Assembly: GCA_018000455.1 (NCBI GenBank)
Contig: JAGNJW010000009.1
Span: 62,001 to 126,000, forward strand
Source of the DNA: Acidobacteriota bacterium
GTDB lineage: Bacteria; Acidobacteriota; Vicinamibacteria; Vicinamibacterales; UBA2999
Direction of reading: 5' to 3'
Length of the DNA: 64,000 bases
Positions within the stretch are counted from its first letter, which is position 1, and each line of letters opens with the position of its first letter. A model generated the notes under the pieces. It saw only the letters and a list, made by a program, of their open reading frames with translations. It was not told the origin of the DNA and did not search any database. Positions 43,945 to 56,332 of the stretch are shown here, in pieces. A program made the position numbers and the translations under genes.

Positions 43945-44418
43945 CTAACCCCGACGCGCCCGCTCCAGGATGGTGGTGGTCGAGTAGCCGGGCGCCAGCG
44001 CAATGCGCACGACGCGGCCGCCCCGGGCCTCGACAACATCACGGCCCACGATGGCGTCGGCCGCCCAGTCCGCACCCTTGACCAGCACGTCTGGCTGAAC
44101 GGCGGTCACGGTCTCGAGGGGCGTATCGTCGTCGAAGAGGACGACCGCATCCACCACGGCGAGCGCACCGAGCAGCTCGGCACGCTCGTGTTCCGGCGCG
44201 ATCGGCCGGTCGGCGCCCTTGCCTTGGGCGCGGACGGAGCGATCGGAATTGACGGCCACGATGAGCGCATCGCCCTGTGCTCTGGCTTCCGTCAGGTAGC
44301 GCGTGTGCCCGGGGTGCAGCACATCGAAGACCCCGTTGGTGAAGACGACGACGCGTCCGGCGGCACGGTGACCGGCCGCCCACGCGGCGGCGGCGGCGCG
44401 GCCAGTCAGCAGCGGCAT
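43945..44418 (-). CDS. rfaE2: D-glycero-beta-D-manno-heptose 1-phosphate adenylyltransferase
   Basis: 157 aa, the size of a stand-alone HldE C-terminal domain. [16 protein letters not shown] holds the nucleotidyltransferase HxGH motif; [21 protein letters not shown] and the lysine motif VKGADW complete it. It makes ADP-heptose for LPS core. It follows wzt by 2 nt, and the LPS context fits. Confidence 0.87.
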   Translation of the reverse strand: MPLLTGRAAAAAWAAGHRAAGRVVVFTNGVFDVLHPGHTRYLTEARAQGDALIVAVNSDRSVRAQGKGADRPIAPEHERAELLGALAVVDAVVLFDDDTPLETVTAVQPDVLVKGADWAADAIVGRDVVEARGGRVVRIALAPGYSTTTILERARRG

Positions 44419-44420
44419 CG

Positions 44421-45800
44421 CTACGCCGTCTCGTCGTCGGCGCCGCGCTTGAACCCGGAGCCCGGGGCGCGGAACGTGACGTCGCCGGTGACTTCCCAGC
44501 GGTGCGGCGGCCGATAGATGCCGACGTCCTTGCGGCGGTCTTTCACGCGGATGGTGTAGAGCTGCCGGTGGTAGTCGTAGGGGTACCCATCGAGCTTGTG
44601 GGCCGCGACGTCGAACTTGTAGGTGCCCTCGACCAGGTCCAGACGGTCGACGACGAACCGCACCTCGCCTTCACCGCTGATGCGATCCGGTTCGAGCTCG
44701 TCGATGTTGGTGTTGGTGCCGTAGCAGCACACGCCGTCGCCGTTGAAGATGCCGAGGCCGAACACGAAGTCGCGCGTCGGCTCGTGGGCCCGGAACTGGA
44801 TGCGCACGGTGAGCGAGTCACCGGTATGGAAGACGTGCGCCGCCGTACCGGCGGCATCGTCGATGGTGACGGCGGTCACTTCCACCTCGCGGGTGCCCCA
44901 GCGGCCCTCGGTGGCCTTGAACATGTCGGCCGGCGCTTCGGCCGTCTCGACAGGATTGTGCGGCTGCCCGGCCGTCGCCGGCGCCGTGTCGGAGTCGGCC
45001 TGGGCCGCCGCCACGCGCACCGCTTCTTCCTTGGCCAGTTGCCGCTCTTCCGACTTCTCGACGTCGACGATATAGCCGGTGACCACGAGCTTCGGATCGC
45101 CTTCGCCGCGGGTCTTGCCCCGATCGAGCCACAGGGCCTGATCGCAGAACTTCTCGACCAGGTCGAGCGAGTGCGTCACGAGCAGGATCGTCCGGTTCTT
45201 GCGGCGGAACTCGGCGAACTTGTCGAGGCACTTGACCGTGAAGCCTTGATCGCCCACCGCCAGCACTTCGTCGACGAGCAGCACGTCGGGGTCGACGTGA
45301 ATCGCCACGGCGAAGCCGAGCCGCATGTACATGCCCGAGGAGTAGGTCTTGACGGGCGCGTCGATGAAGTCTTTCAGCTCGGCAAACTCGACGATCTCGT
45401 CGAAGCGCTTCTGAATCTCCTTCTTCGACAGGCCGAGCATGATGCCGTTGATGAAGACGTTCTCGCGGCCGGAGATCTCGGGATGGAAGCCGGCGCCCAG
45501 TTCGATGAGCGCCGAGATGCGGCCGTCGACCACGACGCTGCCGGTCGTGGGCCGCGTGATGCCGGCCACACACTTGAGCAGGGTGCTCTTGCCGGAACCG
45601 TTCCGGCCGACGACGCCGTAGGTGCAACCCTTCGGCACGGTGAACGACACGCCGCGCAGCGCCTCGAACGTCTCGTCGGGCTGGAGCTCGCTCACCAGAC
45701 TGCCCGACAGCAGCGCCGACTTCAGCGTGGCGAACTGCTTCTTCCGCGCGTACTTGCGGTAGACCTTGGTGACGTTGACGGCTTCGATGGCGTTGGTCAT
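44421..45800 (-). CDS. wzt: O-antigen ABC exporter ATP-binding protein Wzt
   Basis: 459 aa from the ATG at 45800. Walker [10 protein letters not shown] (Lys71), [19 protein letters not shown], the ABC signature [14 protein letters not shown] and Walker [13 protein letters not shown] mark the ATPase. After a linker of Ala/Glu/Thr, the C-terminal part (about 330-459: [31 protein letters not shown]) is a Wzt-C carbohydrate-binding beta-domain, which recognises the chain end. Partner of the permease 7 nt upstream. Confidence 0.88.
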   Translation of the reverse strand: MTNAIEAVNVTKVYRKYARKKQFATLKSALLSGSLVSELQPDETFEALRGVSFTVPKGCTYGVVGRNGSGKSTLLKCVAGITRPTTGSVVVDGRISALIELGAGFHPEISGRENVFINGIMLGLSKKEIQKRFDEIVEFAELKDFIDAPVKTYSSGMYMRLGFAVAIHVDPDVLLVDEVLAVGDQGFTVKCLDKFAEFRRKNRTILLVTHSLDLVEKFCDQALWLDRGKTRGEGDPKLVVTGYIVDVEKSEERQLAKEEAVRVAAAQADSDTAPATAGQPHNPVETAEAPADMFKATEGRWGTREVEVTAVTIDDAAGTAAHVFHTGDSLTVRIQFRAHEPTRDFVFGLGIFNGDGVCCYGTNTNIDELEPDRISGEGEVRFVVDRLDLVEGTYKFDVAAHKLDGYPYDYHRQLYTIRVKDRRKDVGIYRPPHRWEVTGDVTFRAPGSGFKRGADDETA

Positions 45801-45807
45801 CGCGGCC

Positions 45808-46602
45808 CTACACTTCCTCCGCGAACGAGTCGCGGAGCCGGTCGAACACGAAGTAGCCGGCCAGGAATACCAAGATCGAACCGGCTCCGAGCGCCAGTAG
45901 CCACTTCCAGTGGCCGTGCGGGCCGACATGGAACAGCACCTCCTGATACGAGATCATCAGGTGCGTCATGGGATTCATGTTCATGACCCAGCGGAAGTTC
46001 TCGGGCGCCATCTGCATCGAGTAGATGATCGGCGTCGAGAAGAACCACAGGGTGAGCAGGTTCGCCAGGATGTCTTTGATATCGCGGAAGTGCACGGTCA
46101 ACGCCGCCAGCAGGAGCGCGATGCCGGTCGTGAACAAGAACTGCACCGCGATGATGACCGGAAACCACAGCAGCTCGAGCGGATCGAGCGGCCGCTGGTA
46201 GTAGACGAGCAGCATCGCCAGAATCGGCAGGCCGAGGACGAAGTGCGCCAGGTTCGCCAGCACCGCCACGATCGGCAGCACCTCGGCCGGGAACAGCACT
46301 TTCTTGATGAGATTACCGCCCGAGATGAGCACGTTCGCCGATTCGCTGAGCGACGAGCTGAACCACGTCCACGGCAGAATGCCGCAGAAGAAGAACAGGC
46401 CGTAGGGCTGGACGTCGGCTGGATGCGCGCCCGGCATGATCACGGTGAACACGAACGTGTACACCACCATCAGGAGCAACGGGTTGATGAACGACCAGAA
46501 GAAGCCGAGCACCGAGCCGCGGTAGCGCGCCTTGAGATCGCGGGCGACCAGTGTCTGGATGAGACCGCGGTACTTCGGCAGCGAGAGGAGGTTGGCGAAC
46601 AT
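45808..46602 (-). CDS. wzm: O-antigen ABC exporter permease Wzm
   Basis: 264 aa. ABC-2 type permease with about six membrane helices; LVARDLKARYRGSVLGFFWSFINPLLLMVVYTF and GNLIKKVLFPAEVLPI are typical of Wzm/TagG. It exports undecaprenyl-linked O polysaccharide with Wzt. It follows atpC by only 25 nt, an unusual neighbour. Confidence 0.88.
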   Translation of the reverse strand: MFANLLSLPKYRGLIQTLVARDLKARYRGSVLGFFWSFINPLLLMVVYTFVFTVIMPGAHPADVQPYGLFFFCGILPWTWFSSSLSESANVLISGGNLIKKVLFPAEVLPIVAVLANLAHFVLGLPILAMLLVYYQRPLDPLELLWFPVIIAVQFLFTTGIALLLAALTVHFRDIKDILANLLTLWFFSTPIIYSMQMAPENFRWVMNMNPMTHLMISYQEVLFHVGPHGHWKWLLALGAGSILVFLAGYFVFDRLRDSFAEEV

Positions 46603-46627
46603 GGGCCTGGCTAGTGTGCCACGGCCC

Positions 46628-47041
46628 TTACATGCCGCGTCGCGACTCGGCCTGCAGCTGTTGAAGGGTCTTGAGCAGCGACACCCGTGCGCGTTCGAAG
46701 TCCATCTCGTGCGCGGTCGGGCCCATCATCTCTTCGGCCCGTCGCATCCCGGCTTCGGCGCGGGCCTCGTCGAGGTCACCGGCGCGTTCGGCCACCTGGG
46801 CGATCACCGTGACCCTGGTGGGCAGCACCTCCACGAAACCCACCGACACCGCCAGGTAGTGTTTCTCGGCGCCGGTGCGGTACCACATCTGGCCTGTGCG
46901 CAGCGCCGTGAAGAACGGCGTGTGGCCCGGCAGCACGCCGAAGTCGCCTTCCGACCCCGGAAGCGACACCTCGTCGACGTCGTGGGCGGACGACTGGTCT
47001 GGCGTGACGATGGTGAGCGTGATCGAGGTGGGAAGGGCCAT
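46628..47041 (-). CDS. atpC: ATP synthase epsilon subunit
   Basis: 137 aa. Central-stalk subunit: SITLTIVTPDQSSAHDVDEVSLPGSEGDFGVLPGHTPFFTAL is the epsilon beta-sandwich, followed by two helices (LDEARAEAGMRRAEEMM, RARVSLLKTLQQLQ). Starts 2 nt after atpD. Confidence 0.92.
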   Translation of the reverse strand: MALPTSITLTIVTPDQSSAHDVDEVSLPGSEGDFGVLPGHTPFFTALRTGQMWYRTGAEKHYLAVSVGFVEVLPTRVTVIAQVAERAGDLDEARAEAGMRRAEEMMGPTAHEMDFERARVSLLKTLQQLQAESRRGM

Positions 47042-47043
47042 GG

Positions 47044-48486
<1,443 letters not shown>

Positions 48487-48525
48487 TTAAACCTAGCCGC
48501 GAGCCGCTAGACCCTGGCCGCTGTT

Positions 48526-49410
48526 CTACGTGGCCTGCGCGCCTGCGACGATCTCGATGATCTCGCGGGTGATGGCGGCCTGCCGCACCTTGTTCATGTA
48601 GAGCGTGAGCCGATCCACCATTTCCTTGGCGTTACGGGTGGCGGCATCCATGGCCGTCATGCGGGCGGCGTGCTCGGCCGCCGACGATTCGAGCAGTGCC
48701 CGGTTGACCTGCACGGCCACGTGGAACGGCAGCAGCGTGTCGAGCAACTCGGCCGGCGATGGTTCGAACAGGTAGTCCGCGCCCAACACGTCGGGGCCCG
48801 TCGTCGCACCGCCGGGGGGCGGCAGCTTCGGAATCGGGAGCAGGCGTTCGAGAACCACGCGCTGCGAGATCACGGAGCGGAACTCGTTGTAGACCAGGTA
48901 GACCGAGCTGACGTCCGGACCGAGGAACTCCTTGATGCAGGTGTTCGCGATGGCCTGCGCGTGCGCCCACTTCACGTTCTGGAACAGCCCGACTTCCTCG
49001 TACTTCACGTCGAAGCCGCGGCGGTTGAAGAAGTCGCGGCCCTTGCGGCCGACCAGCGCCAGCGCCACCTCGCGACCGGGTTCGCCCGGGTGGTCGGCAA
49101 TGTGCTGGGCGGTGGCCTTGATGACGTTGGTGTTGAAGCTGCCGCACAGGCCGCGGTCGGCGCTGATGACGACCAGCAGCGTGCGCGCGACGAGGGGATC
49201 GTCCTTGAGCAACGGATGCGAGGAGGCGTCGACCCGCGTGGCCAGGCTGTTGAAAACGCGCAGCATCTCCTGCGCGTAGGGCCGGCTGCGCACGATGCGC
49301 TCCTGCGCCCGCCGCAGCTTCGACGAGCTGACCATCTTCATGGCCTTCGTGATCTGCTGCGTCGACTTGGTGGCGCGGACACGACGCCGGATGTCGATCA
49401 GGGACGGCAT
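48526..49410 (-). CDS. atpG: ATP synthase gamma subunit
   Basis: 294 aa, rotor shaft. SLIDIRRRVRATKSTQQITKAMKMVSSSKLRRAQ at the N-terminus and the C-terminal helix MTAMDAATRNAKEMVDRLTLYMNKVRQAAITREIIEIVAGAQA are standard. Starts directly after atpA with no gap. Confidence 0.95.
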   Translation of the reverse strand: MPSLIDIRRRVRATKSTQQITKAMKMVSSSKLRRAQERIVRSRPYAQEMLRVFNSLATRVDASSHPLLKDDPLVARTLLVVISADRGLCGSFNTNVIKATAQHIADHPGEPGREVALALVGRKGRDFFNRRGFDVKYEEVGLFQNVKWAHAQAIANTCIKEFLGPDVSSVYLVYNEFRSVISQRVVLERLLPIPKLPPPGGATTGPDVLGADYLFEPSPAELLDTLLPFHVAVQVNRALLESSAAEHAARMTAMDAATRNAKEMVDRLTLYMNKVRQAAITREIIEIVAGAQAT

Positions 49411-50937
<1,527 letters not shown>

Positions 50938-50994
50938 GCTTCGCTCGTCAGCGGCCAGCAACTCGTGGCTGGCGGCTAGAAAACTGTCTCGGGC

Positions 50995-51534
50995 TTATCC
51001 CACCAACTGCTTGCGCAGCCTGTTGAGCTGCGACTTGACGGTGCCGTCGTAGACGGTGCTGCCCACTTTCGCGAGCACACCCCCGATGAGATCCGGATCG
51101 ACGACCGCCTCGACCGCGACGTTCATGCCGGTGACGGCGCCGAGCTCGGTTTCGATGGCCTTGACCTCTTCGGGGGTCAGGGCCACGGCCGAACGGAGTT
51201 CGGCCCGCACTATCTTCCGGCGATCGAGCAGGCGCTCGCGAAACACGGTGACGAGGTCGTCCATCATGCCGAGGCGGTCGCGGTCGGCGAGCAGCTGCAG
51301 CATCCGGACGCCTGTCGGCGCCATGCCGATGCGTTCTGACACCGCAGTCACGATGCCGCGCTTGCCGCTGGCCGGCACCGACGGCGTGAGCAGCGCCTGG
51401 CGCAGCTCGCTGCTCGCGTGGAGCAGATCGAGGAAGGTCGTCAGGTCGCGTTCGAGCTTGCCGGCGTCGGCGTCGTTCGACGTGACGTCGAGCAGCGCCT
51501 TGGCGTAGCGGGTGGCGGAGGTGCGGGACGACAT
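50995..51534 (-). CDS. atpH: ATP synthase delta subunit
   Basis: 179 aa peripheral-stalk subunit (TSATRYAKALLDVTSNDADA at the N-terminus; VVDPDLIGGVLAKVGSTVYDGTVKSQLNRLRKQL at the C-terminus). Starts 4 nt after the b' gene; a 57-nt gap separates it from atpA. Confidence 0.92.
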   Translation of the reverse strand: MSSRTSATRYAKALLDVTSNDADAGKLERDLTTFLDLLHASSELRQALLTPSVPASGKRGIVTAVSERIGMAPTGVRMLQLLADRDRLGMMDDLVTVFRERLLDRRKIVRAELRSAVALTPEEVKAIETELGAVTGMNVAVEAVVDPDLIGGVLAKVGSTVYDGTVKSQLNRLRKQLVG

Positions 51535-51538
51535 GGGT

Positions 51539-52201
51539 CTAGCCCTCCTTCACCTGGTCGACGTAGCGGGTGACCAGCCGGGCGTGATCGGTGGCCGTCA
51601 TGTCCTTCGCCAGCTTCTGCTCGGCCAGCTGCAGGGCGAGCGTGGCGGCATGGTCGCTCAGTTCACGTTGCGCGGCCTGCAGGCGCACGTCGATCTCGCG
51701 CCGCGTCTGGGTGAGCAGGCGCGCCCGGTCGGCGGCGGCCGCACCGGCGATGCGCTCCTCTTCAGCGACGATTTCTTCGGCGCCGCGCTTTCTCAGCGCC
51801 TCGAGCTCGCCGGGCAGGGCCTGCATCTTGCGATCGACTTCGGCCAGCTGCGCGGTGGCCGTCCTGTTCAGTTCAGCAGCGTCGACCAGGTCCTTGCGGA
51901 TCTGGCGCGAGCGGCCGCCCAGGTACTCGGTGAGCGGCACGCGCAGGAAGTAATAGAGGGCGCCGACCAGCACGATGAAGTTGGCGGTCGGCCAGATGAG
52001 ACCGGAGAGTCCGCCGTGCTCGGCGTCGGCGGCGTGTTCGGTCGTCGCCGGCTCGTGCTGGTCGCCGGCTTGCGCACCAAGACCGCCCGTGCCGAGTAAC
52101 AGCGAGAGCGTGAAGGCGACGAACAGGCGCACCGCAAGCTTGCGCCTTAATTCACAAGCCTGGGGAGCGGACGCGATGGAGCGAGTGGCGGCAGCGGTCA
52201 T
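51539..52201 (-). CDS. atpF': ATP synthase b' subunit
   Basis: 220 aa from the ATG at 52201. A signal-like hydrophobic stretch (RLFVAFTLSLLLGTGGLGA) comes first, then a hinge with His/Ala/Glu, a membrane helix (FIVLVGALYYFLRVPL) and a long coiled coil. It is the second of two b-type genes, as in b/b' heterodimer stalks. The cleavable-looking N-terminus is unusual for a b subunit. Confidence 0.8.
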   Translation of the reverse strand: MTAAATRSIASAPQACELRRKLAVRLFVAFTLSLLLGTGGLGAQAGDQHEPATTEHAADAEHGGLSGLIWPTANFIVLVGALYYFLRVPLTEYLGGRSRQIRKDLVDAAELNRTATAQLAEVDRKMQALPGELEALRKRGAEEIVAEEERIAGAAAADRARLLTQTRREIDVRLQAAQRELSDHAATLALQLAEQKLAKDMTATDHARLVTRYVDQVKEG

Positions 52202-52208
52202 GATGCAG

Positions 52209-52631
52209 TTACGCGGTACGGCCCAGCACCCGGTTGACGATCTCGCCGGCAAGGTTATTGGCCTCGCTTTCGAGCGCCGCGCGGGCGGCTGAAGCCTGGT
52301 CGGTCAGGCGGGACGTGGCGTCGGCAAGCGCGGACTCGGCTTCACGCTTGGTGTCGGCCATGACGGCGGCGCGCTTGTCGAGCGCGGTGCGCCGGGCGTC
52401 GTCCATCTGCGCGTAAACCTCGGCGCGGGCGCCGGTCAGGGTGCGGTCGAATTCCTGAGTGGCCTCGGTCGCCTTCTGAGCGGCCGACGCGGCCAGTTCT
52501 CTCGCGTCGCGCACGGCGGCGGCACGCGAGTCGATGACATGGAGGATGGGCTTGAAGATCAACGTGTTCAGGACGAACACGCAGAGCATCAAGAGCGCGA
52601 TGACCCAAAGGACCGACAGGTCCGGAATCAC
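52209..52631 (-). CDS. atpF: ATP synthase b subunit
   Basis: 140 aa. One N-terminal membrane helix (LWVIALLMLCVFVLNTLIF) and a long Ala/Glu/Arg coiled coil. First gene of the minus-strand atp run, after a TTGTGG-N18-TATAAA promoter; 7 nt before the b' gene. Confidence 0.86.
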   Translation of the reverse strand: MIPDLSVLWVIALLMLCVFVLNTLIFKPILHVIDSRAAAVRDARELAASAAQKATEATQEFDRTLTGARAEVYAQMDDARRTALDKRAAVMADTKREAESALADATSRLTDQASAARAALESEANNLAGEIVNRVLGRTA

Positions 52632-52681
52632 TGGATGGAGCCTCCAATGGCGCCGCGCGACATGGCGGGCCCAAACGTCCT

Positions 52682-52711
52682 TTTATACCATCCCTGTTGG
52701 CCTGGCCACAA
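52682..52711 (-). promoter_or_regulatory. Promoter of the atp run
   Basis: On the minus strand TTGTGG (52706-52711) and TATAAA (52682-52687) are 18 nt apart, and atpF begins 50 nt downstream at 52631. The -10 is near consensus, the -35 only fair. Confidence 0.55.
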
Positions 52712-52767
52712 GGCGTCCCGCACACCCAAGTGCTCGGCCGACGCGCGTTGCGAGTTTATTGGGTTAA

Positions 52768-53808
52768 TCACCTAATACTAAGCGCGTGGTCCGAGGGCCC
52801 CGTGGTGTGGCCAACACGAGCCGCGAGCACGCCAGCCGCCACCAGCCGGGCCTGAACGGCGTCGGCGGCGTCGGCACCGATCGTCACGAGCAACCCGCCA
52901 GAGGTCTGCGGGTCGAAGATCACATCCGCCAGCGCCTCCGCTTGCGCGGAGCCCAGATGGATGCGGTCCGCATAGTGCGCCCGATTGCTGGCCAGTCCTC
53001 CGGAGCGGTTGGCGGCTGCCAGGGGCAGCACGCCGTCGAAGATCGGCAGGGCCGCGGCCTCGAGGTGAATCGTCACCCCACTGGCCATCGCCATCTGGGC
53101 TGCGTGGCCGGCGAGGCCGAACCCGGTGACGTCGGTGCAGCCGTGCACCGCCTGCCCCGACAGCGCCTCGGCCGCCCCCTTGTTGAGGGTGCGCATCGAG
53201 GCGACGGCCTCGGCGACGAGCGCGTCTGGCGCCCGGCCGAACTTGATGGCGGTGCCCACGATGCCGGTGCCGAGCGGCTTGGTCAGGAAGACCACGTCTC
53301 CCGGCTTGGCGCCTGCATTGGTCCACATGCGTGATGGATCGACGGCCCCGGTCACGGCGTAGCCGAACTTGATTTCCCGGTCGCGCACGGTGTGCCCGCC
53401 AAGCAGCGCCACGCCCGCCTCGCGCAGCACGTCTACGCCACCCTTGAAGATCTGGCGAATCGTGTCGGCATCGAGTCCCTCCTCCGGGAAGCCGGCAATC
53501 GCCAGGGCGGTCAGGGGCCGTCCGCCCATCGCATAGACGTCGCTCAGTGAGTTGGCGGCCGCGATTTGTCCGTACAGATACGGGTCGTCGACGATCGGTG
53601 TGAAGAAGTCGACTGTCTGCACGAGCGCCGGCCCCGATTCCCACGCGTACACACCGGCGTCGTCACCCGTCCTGAAGTCGACCAGGACGCGTGGGTCAGT
53701 CTGCGGAGGAATGTCGCTCAGCACGTGAGCGAGCTCGCCGGCGGCGAGTTTACTGGCTCAACCGGCGCAGCTCACCATCTCGGTGAGGCGCTTCTGATGG
53801 TCGGACAT
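52768..53808 (-). CDS. selD: Selenophosphate synthetase with an in-frame UGA (Sec17)
   Basis: Makes selenophosphate from selenide and ATP for selenocysteine. The frame from the ATG at 53808 is 346 residues if the UGA at 53758-53760 is read as selenocysteine: MSDHQKRLTEMVSCAG-U-ASK. UGA falls at residue 17 and Lys at 20, exactly Cys17 and Lys20 of E. coli SelD (347 aa). Without it the frame would start at residue 29 and lack the active site. A hairpin with a SECIS form begins at the UGA. The core (DDAGVYAWESGPALVQTVDFFTPIVDDPYLYGQIAA, GGHTVRDREIKFG, HGCTDVTGFGLAGHA) is typical. The start is preceded by TAAGAT, 6 nt off. Confidence 0.9.
53726..53760 (-). promoter_or_regulatory. Bacterial SECIS-like hairpin of selD
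   Basis: On the minus strand, from the UGA on: TGAGC pairs with GCTCA at the base, then CTCGCC and GGCGAG form an apical stem around GCC. The loop is small compared with usual bSECIS loops, and a paired G in the loop is not obvious, so the fold needs checking. Confidence 0.6.
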
Positions 53809-53814
53809 GGAGGG

Positions 53815-53820
53815 ATCTTA
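53815..53820 (-). promoter_or_regulatory. TAAGAT -10-like box for selD
   Basis: TAAGAT on the minus strand, 6 nt before the selD ATG at 53808; no Shine-Dalgarno. Confidence 0.4.
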
Positions 53821-53874
53821 CTGCGCCTCGGTGCAGCCGGCGTGCAGGGCGCTTTGGCAGGGACGCTTCAGCCA

Positions 53875-54744
53875 CTATCGCTGGTTGTTCGTGAGGTAGT
53901 CGTAGAGACGCTGCAGATCGTCTTCTGACGCGAACCCGATGACGACGCTGCCGCCCTTCCCCTTGCGGACGATCTCGACCGGCGCACCGATCGCCTGATG
54001 CAGGGCGTCTTCGGCCGCGCGCGTGTGGACGTCTTTCGGAAGCGACGCTGCCGTCCGGGCCTTCGTGCCGGGCTCCATGGCGCGCTTCACGAGCGACTCT
54101 GTCTCGCGTACCGAGAGACCGCGGGCGATCACCTCGCGAGCGATACGGCGCTGGTCGACCTCGGTCGGCAGCGACACGATGGCGCGGGCGTGGCCCATGG
54201 CCAAGGCCCGGCTGGCGACCTCCGCGCGTACCTCGGCGGGCAGGCGCAGCAGGCGCAGCATGTTGGTGATGCTCGAGCGGTCCTTGCCGACGCGCGCGGC
54301 AATGTCGTCGTGCGACAGACTGAACTCCTGCGTCAGCCGCTGATAGGCGGTGGCCTCTTCGATTGGGTCCAGGTCCTCGCGCTGCAGGTTCTCGACGAGC
54401 GCCCATTCGAGCAGCTGTGCGCGACTGGTGCCGCTCGTGTCCTTGACGACGACGGGCACCTTGGTGAGGCTGGCGCGCTGCGCCGCCCGCCACCGCCGTT
54501 CGCCGGCGATGATCTGGTAGCGGTCGGCGGCGATTTTGCGCACGACGATGGGCTGGATGAGGCCGTTGGCGCCGATCGATTTCGCGAGCTGGTCGAGCGC
54601 GGCCTCGTCCATGTGCTGGCGCGGCTGGAATTCGCTCGGCTCGAGCCAGTCGACGTCGAGTTCGAGCGGGCCGCGCGCGGTCGGCGGCGGGAGGTCTGGG
54701 ATGAGGGCGCTCAGGCCCTTGCCGAGAGCGGGACGTTTATCCAT
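53875..54744 (-). CDS. parB: Chromosome-partitioning protein ParB
   Basis: 289 aa. Box I/II QIIAGERRWRAAQRA and the CTP-binding/HTH regions (LVENLQREDLDPIEEATAYQRLTQEFSLSHDDIAARVGKDRSSITNMLRLLRL) are intact. It loads on parS and slides as a clamp. 20 nt after parA. Confidence 0.95.
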   Translation of the reverse strand: MDKRPALGKGLSALIPDLPPPTARGPLELDVDWLEPSEFQPRQHMDEAALDQLAKSIGANGLIQPIVVRKIAADRYQIIAGERRWRAAQRASLTKVPVVVKDTSGTSRAQLLEWALVENLQREDLDPIEEATAYQRLTQEFSLSHDDIAARVGKDRSSITNMLRLLRLPAEVRAEVASRALAMGHARAIVSLPTEVDQRRIAREVIARGLSVRETESLVKRAMEPGTKARTAASLPKDVHTRAAEDALHQAIGAPVEIVRKGKGGSVVIGFASEDDLQRLYDYLTNNQR

Positions 54745-54764
54745 GACGGACTCCGGAAGGGCTG

Positions 54765-55562
<798 letters not shown>

Positions 55563-55662
55563 ATGACCAAAAATCTCTCATTGGATGGGCTGTTAGCGTA
55601 CCGTGGGCTCGTCGCAGGGTCAAGATCGAAGGCGAAGCGGGCGACAAAGCTCAATGAACGCG

Positions 55663-55678
55663 TGTTTCACGTGGAACG
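55663..55678 (+). promoter_or_regulatory. parS-like site at the end of rsmG
   Basis: TGTTTCACGTGGAACG, a near-perfect parS palindrome (consensus TGTTNCACGTGNAACA), overlapping the rsmG stop codon and 100 bp from parA. Confidence 0.8.
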
Positions 55679-56332
55679 TCGGCCGATCCGCTGTTTCTGA
55701 ATGACAACCAGACGGCTCTGGTTCTCTGGGATCAGCGTGTGCACCGCCCGGAGGCGTAGGGGCGGCGGTGGATCGATGGAATCGGATCCGGCTGCGAAAT
55801 TCAGCAAGTGACCGCCGGGCTTGATGAAGGCCTGCAGGCTCAGCAACGTGGAGGTGTCGATCCGAACGGCGCGGATCGATAGCACGTCCAGATTCTCGTG
55901 GAGGGCCGGCCGCGCCAGCAGCTCCTCGAACCTGGTGTTCTCGACCTCGGTCTTGGCGAGCTGCAAGAGTCTGGCAACCTGCCGCAGGAACACAGACTTT
56001 CGAACCTTCACCTCAACCATCGTCAGCGAAAGATCAGGTCGCGCCAGCTTCATCGGAACAGCGGGTGAGCCACCGCCAGAACCAATATCCATAAGGGTTT
56101 TTGCGCTCCCTGGGATGTGCTTGGCCGCCACGAGGGGCTCGATCAGCAGGCGGTCGACGGCGTCGTCCGTCCCATCGTCGTCGAGCTGGAAGGCGGTGAG
56201 GTTGATCTTCCGGTTCCAGCGGGCCAGTTCCAGGAAGTACGTCTCGAGGCCATCGAGCAACGACGACGCCACATCGAGACCGACGTTTCTTGCCCTTCGC
56301 GCGATCCGATCGCGCAGCCGCTTGGCGCTCAC
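55667..56332 (-). CDS. rsmG: 16S rRNA (guanine-527-N7) methyltransferase
   Basis: 221 aa. ARWNRKINLTAF, MDIGSGGGSPAVPMKLARPDLSLTMVEVKVRKSVFLRQVARLLQL contain the SAM-binding GxGxG. Also called GidB; overlaps mnmG by 4 nt. Confidence 0.9.
   Translation of the reverse strand: MSAKRLRDRIARRARNVGLDVASSLLDGLETYFLELARWNRKINLTAFQLDDDGTDDAVDRLLIEPLVAAKHIPGSAKTLMDIGSGGGSPAVPMKLARPDLSLTMVEVKVRKSVFLRQVARLLQLAKTEVENTRFEELLARPALHENLDVLSIRAVRIDTSTLLSLQAFIKPGGHLLNFAAGSDSIDPPPPLRLRAVHTLIPENQSRLVVIQKQRIGRRST

Noticed and set aside
53758..53760. UGA as a true stop with selD starting at residue 29
   Set aside because: That start would remove the Cys/Sec17 and Lys20 that SelD needs, and frame homology clearly continues upstream of the UGA.
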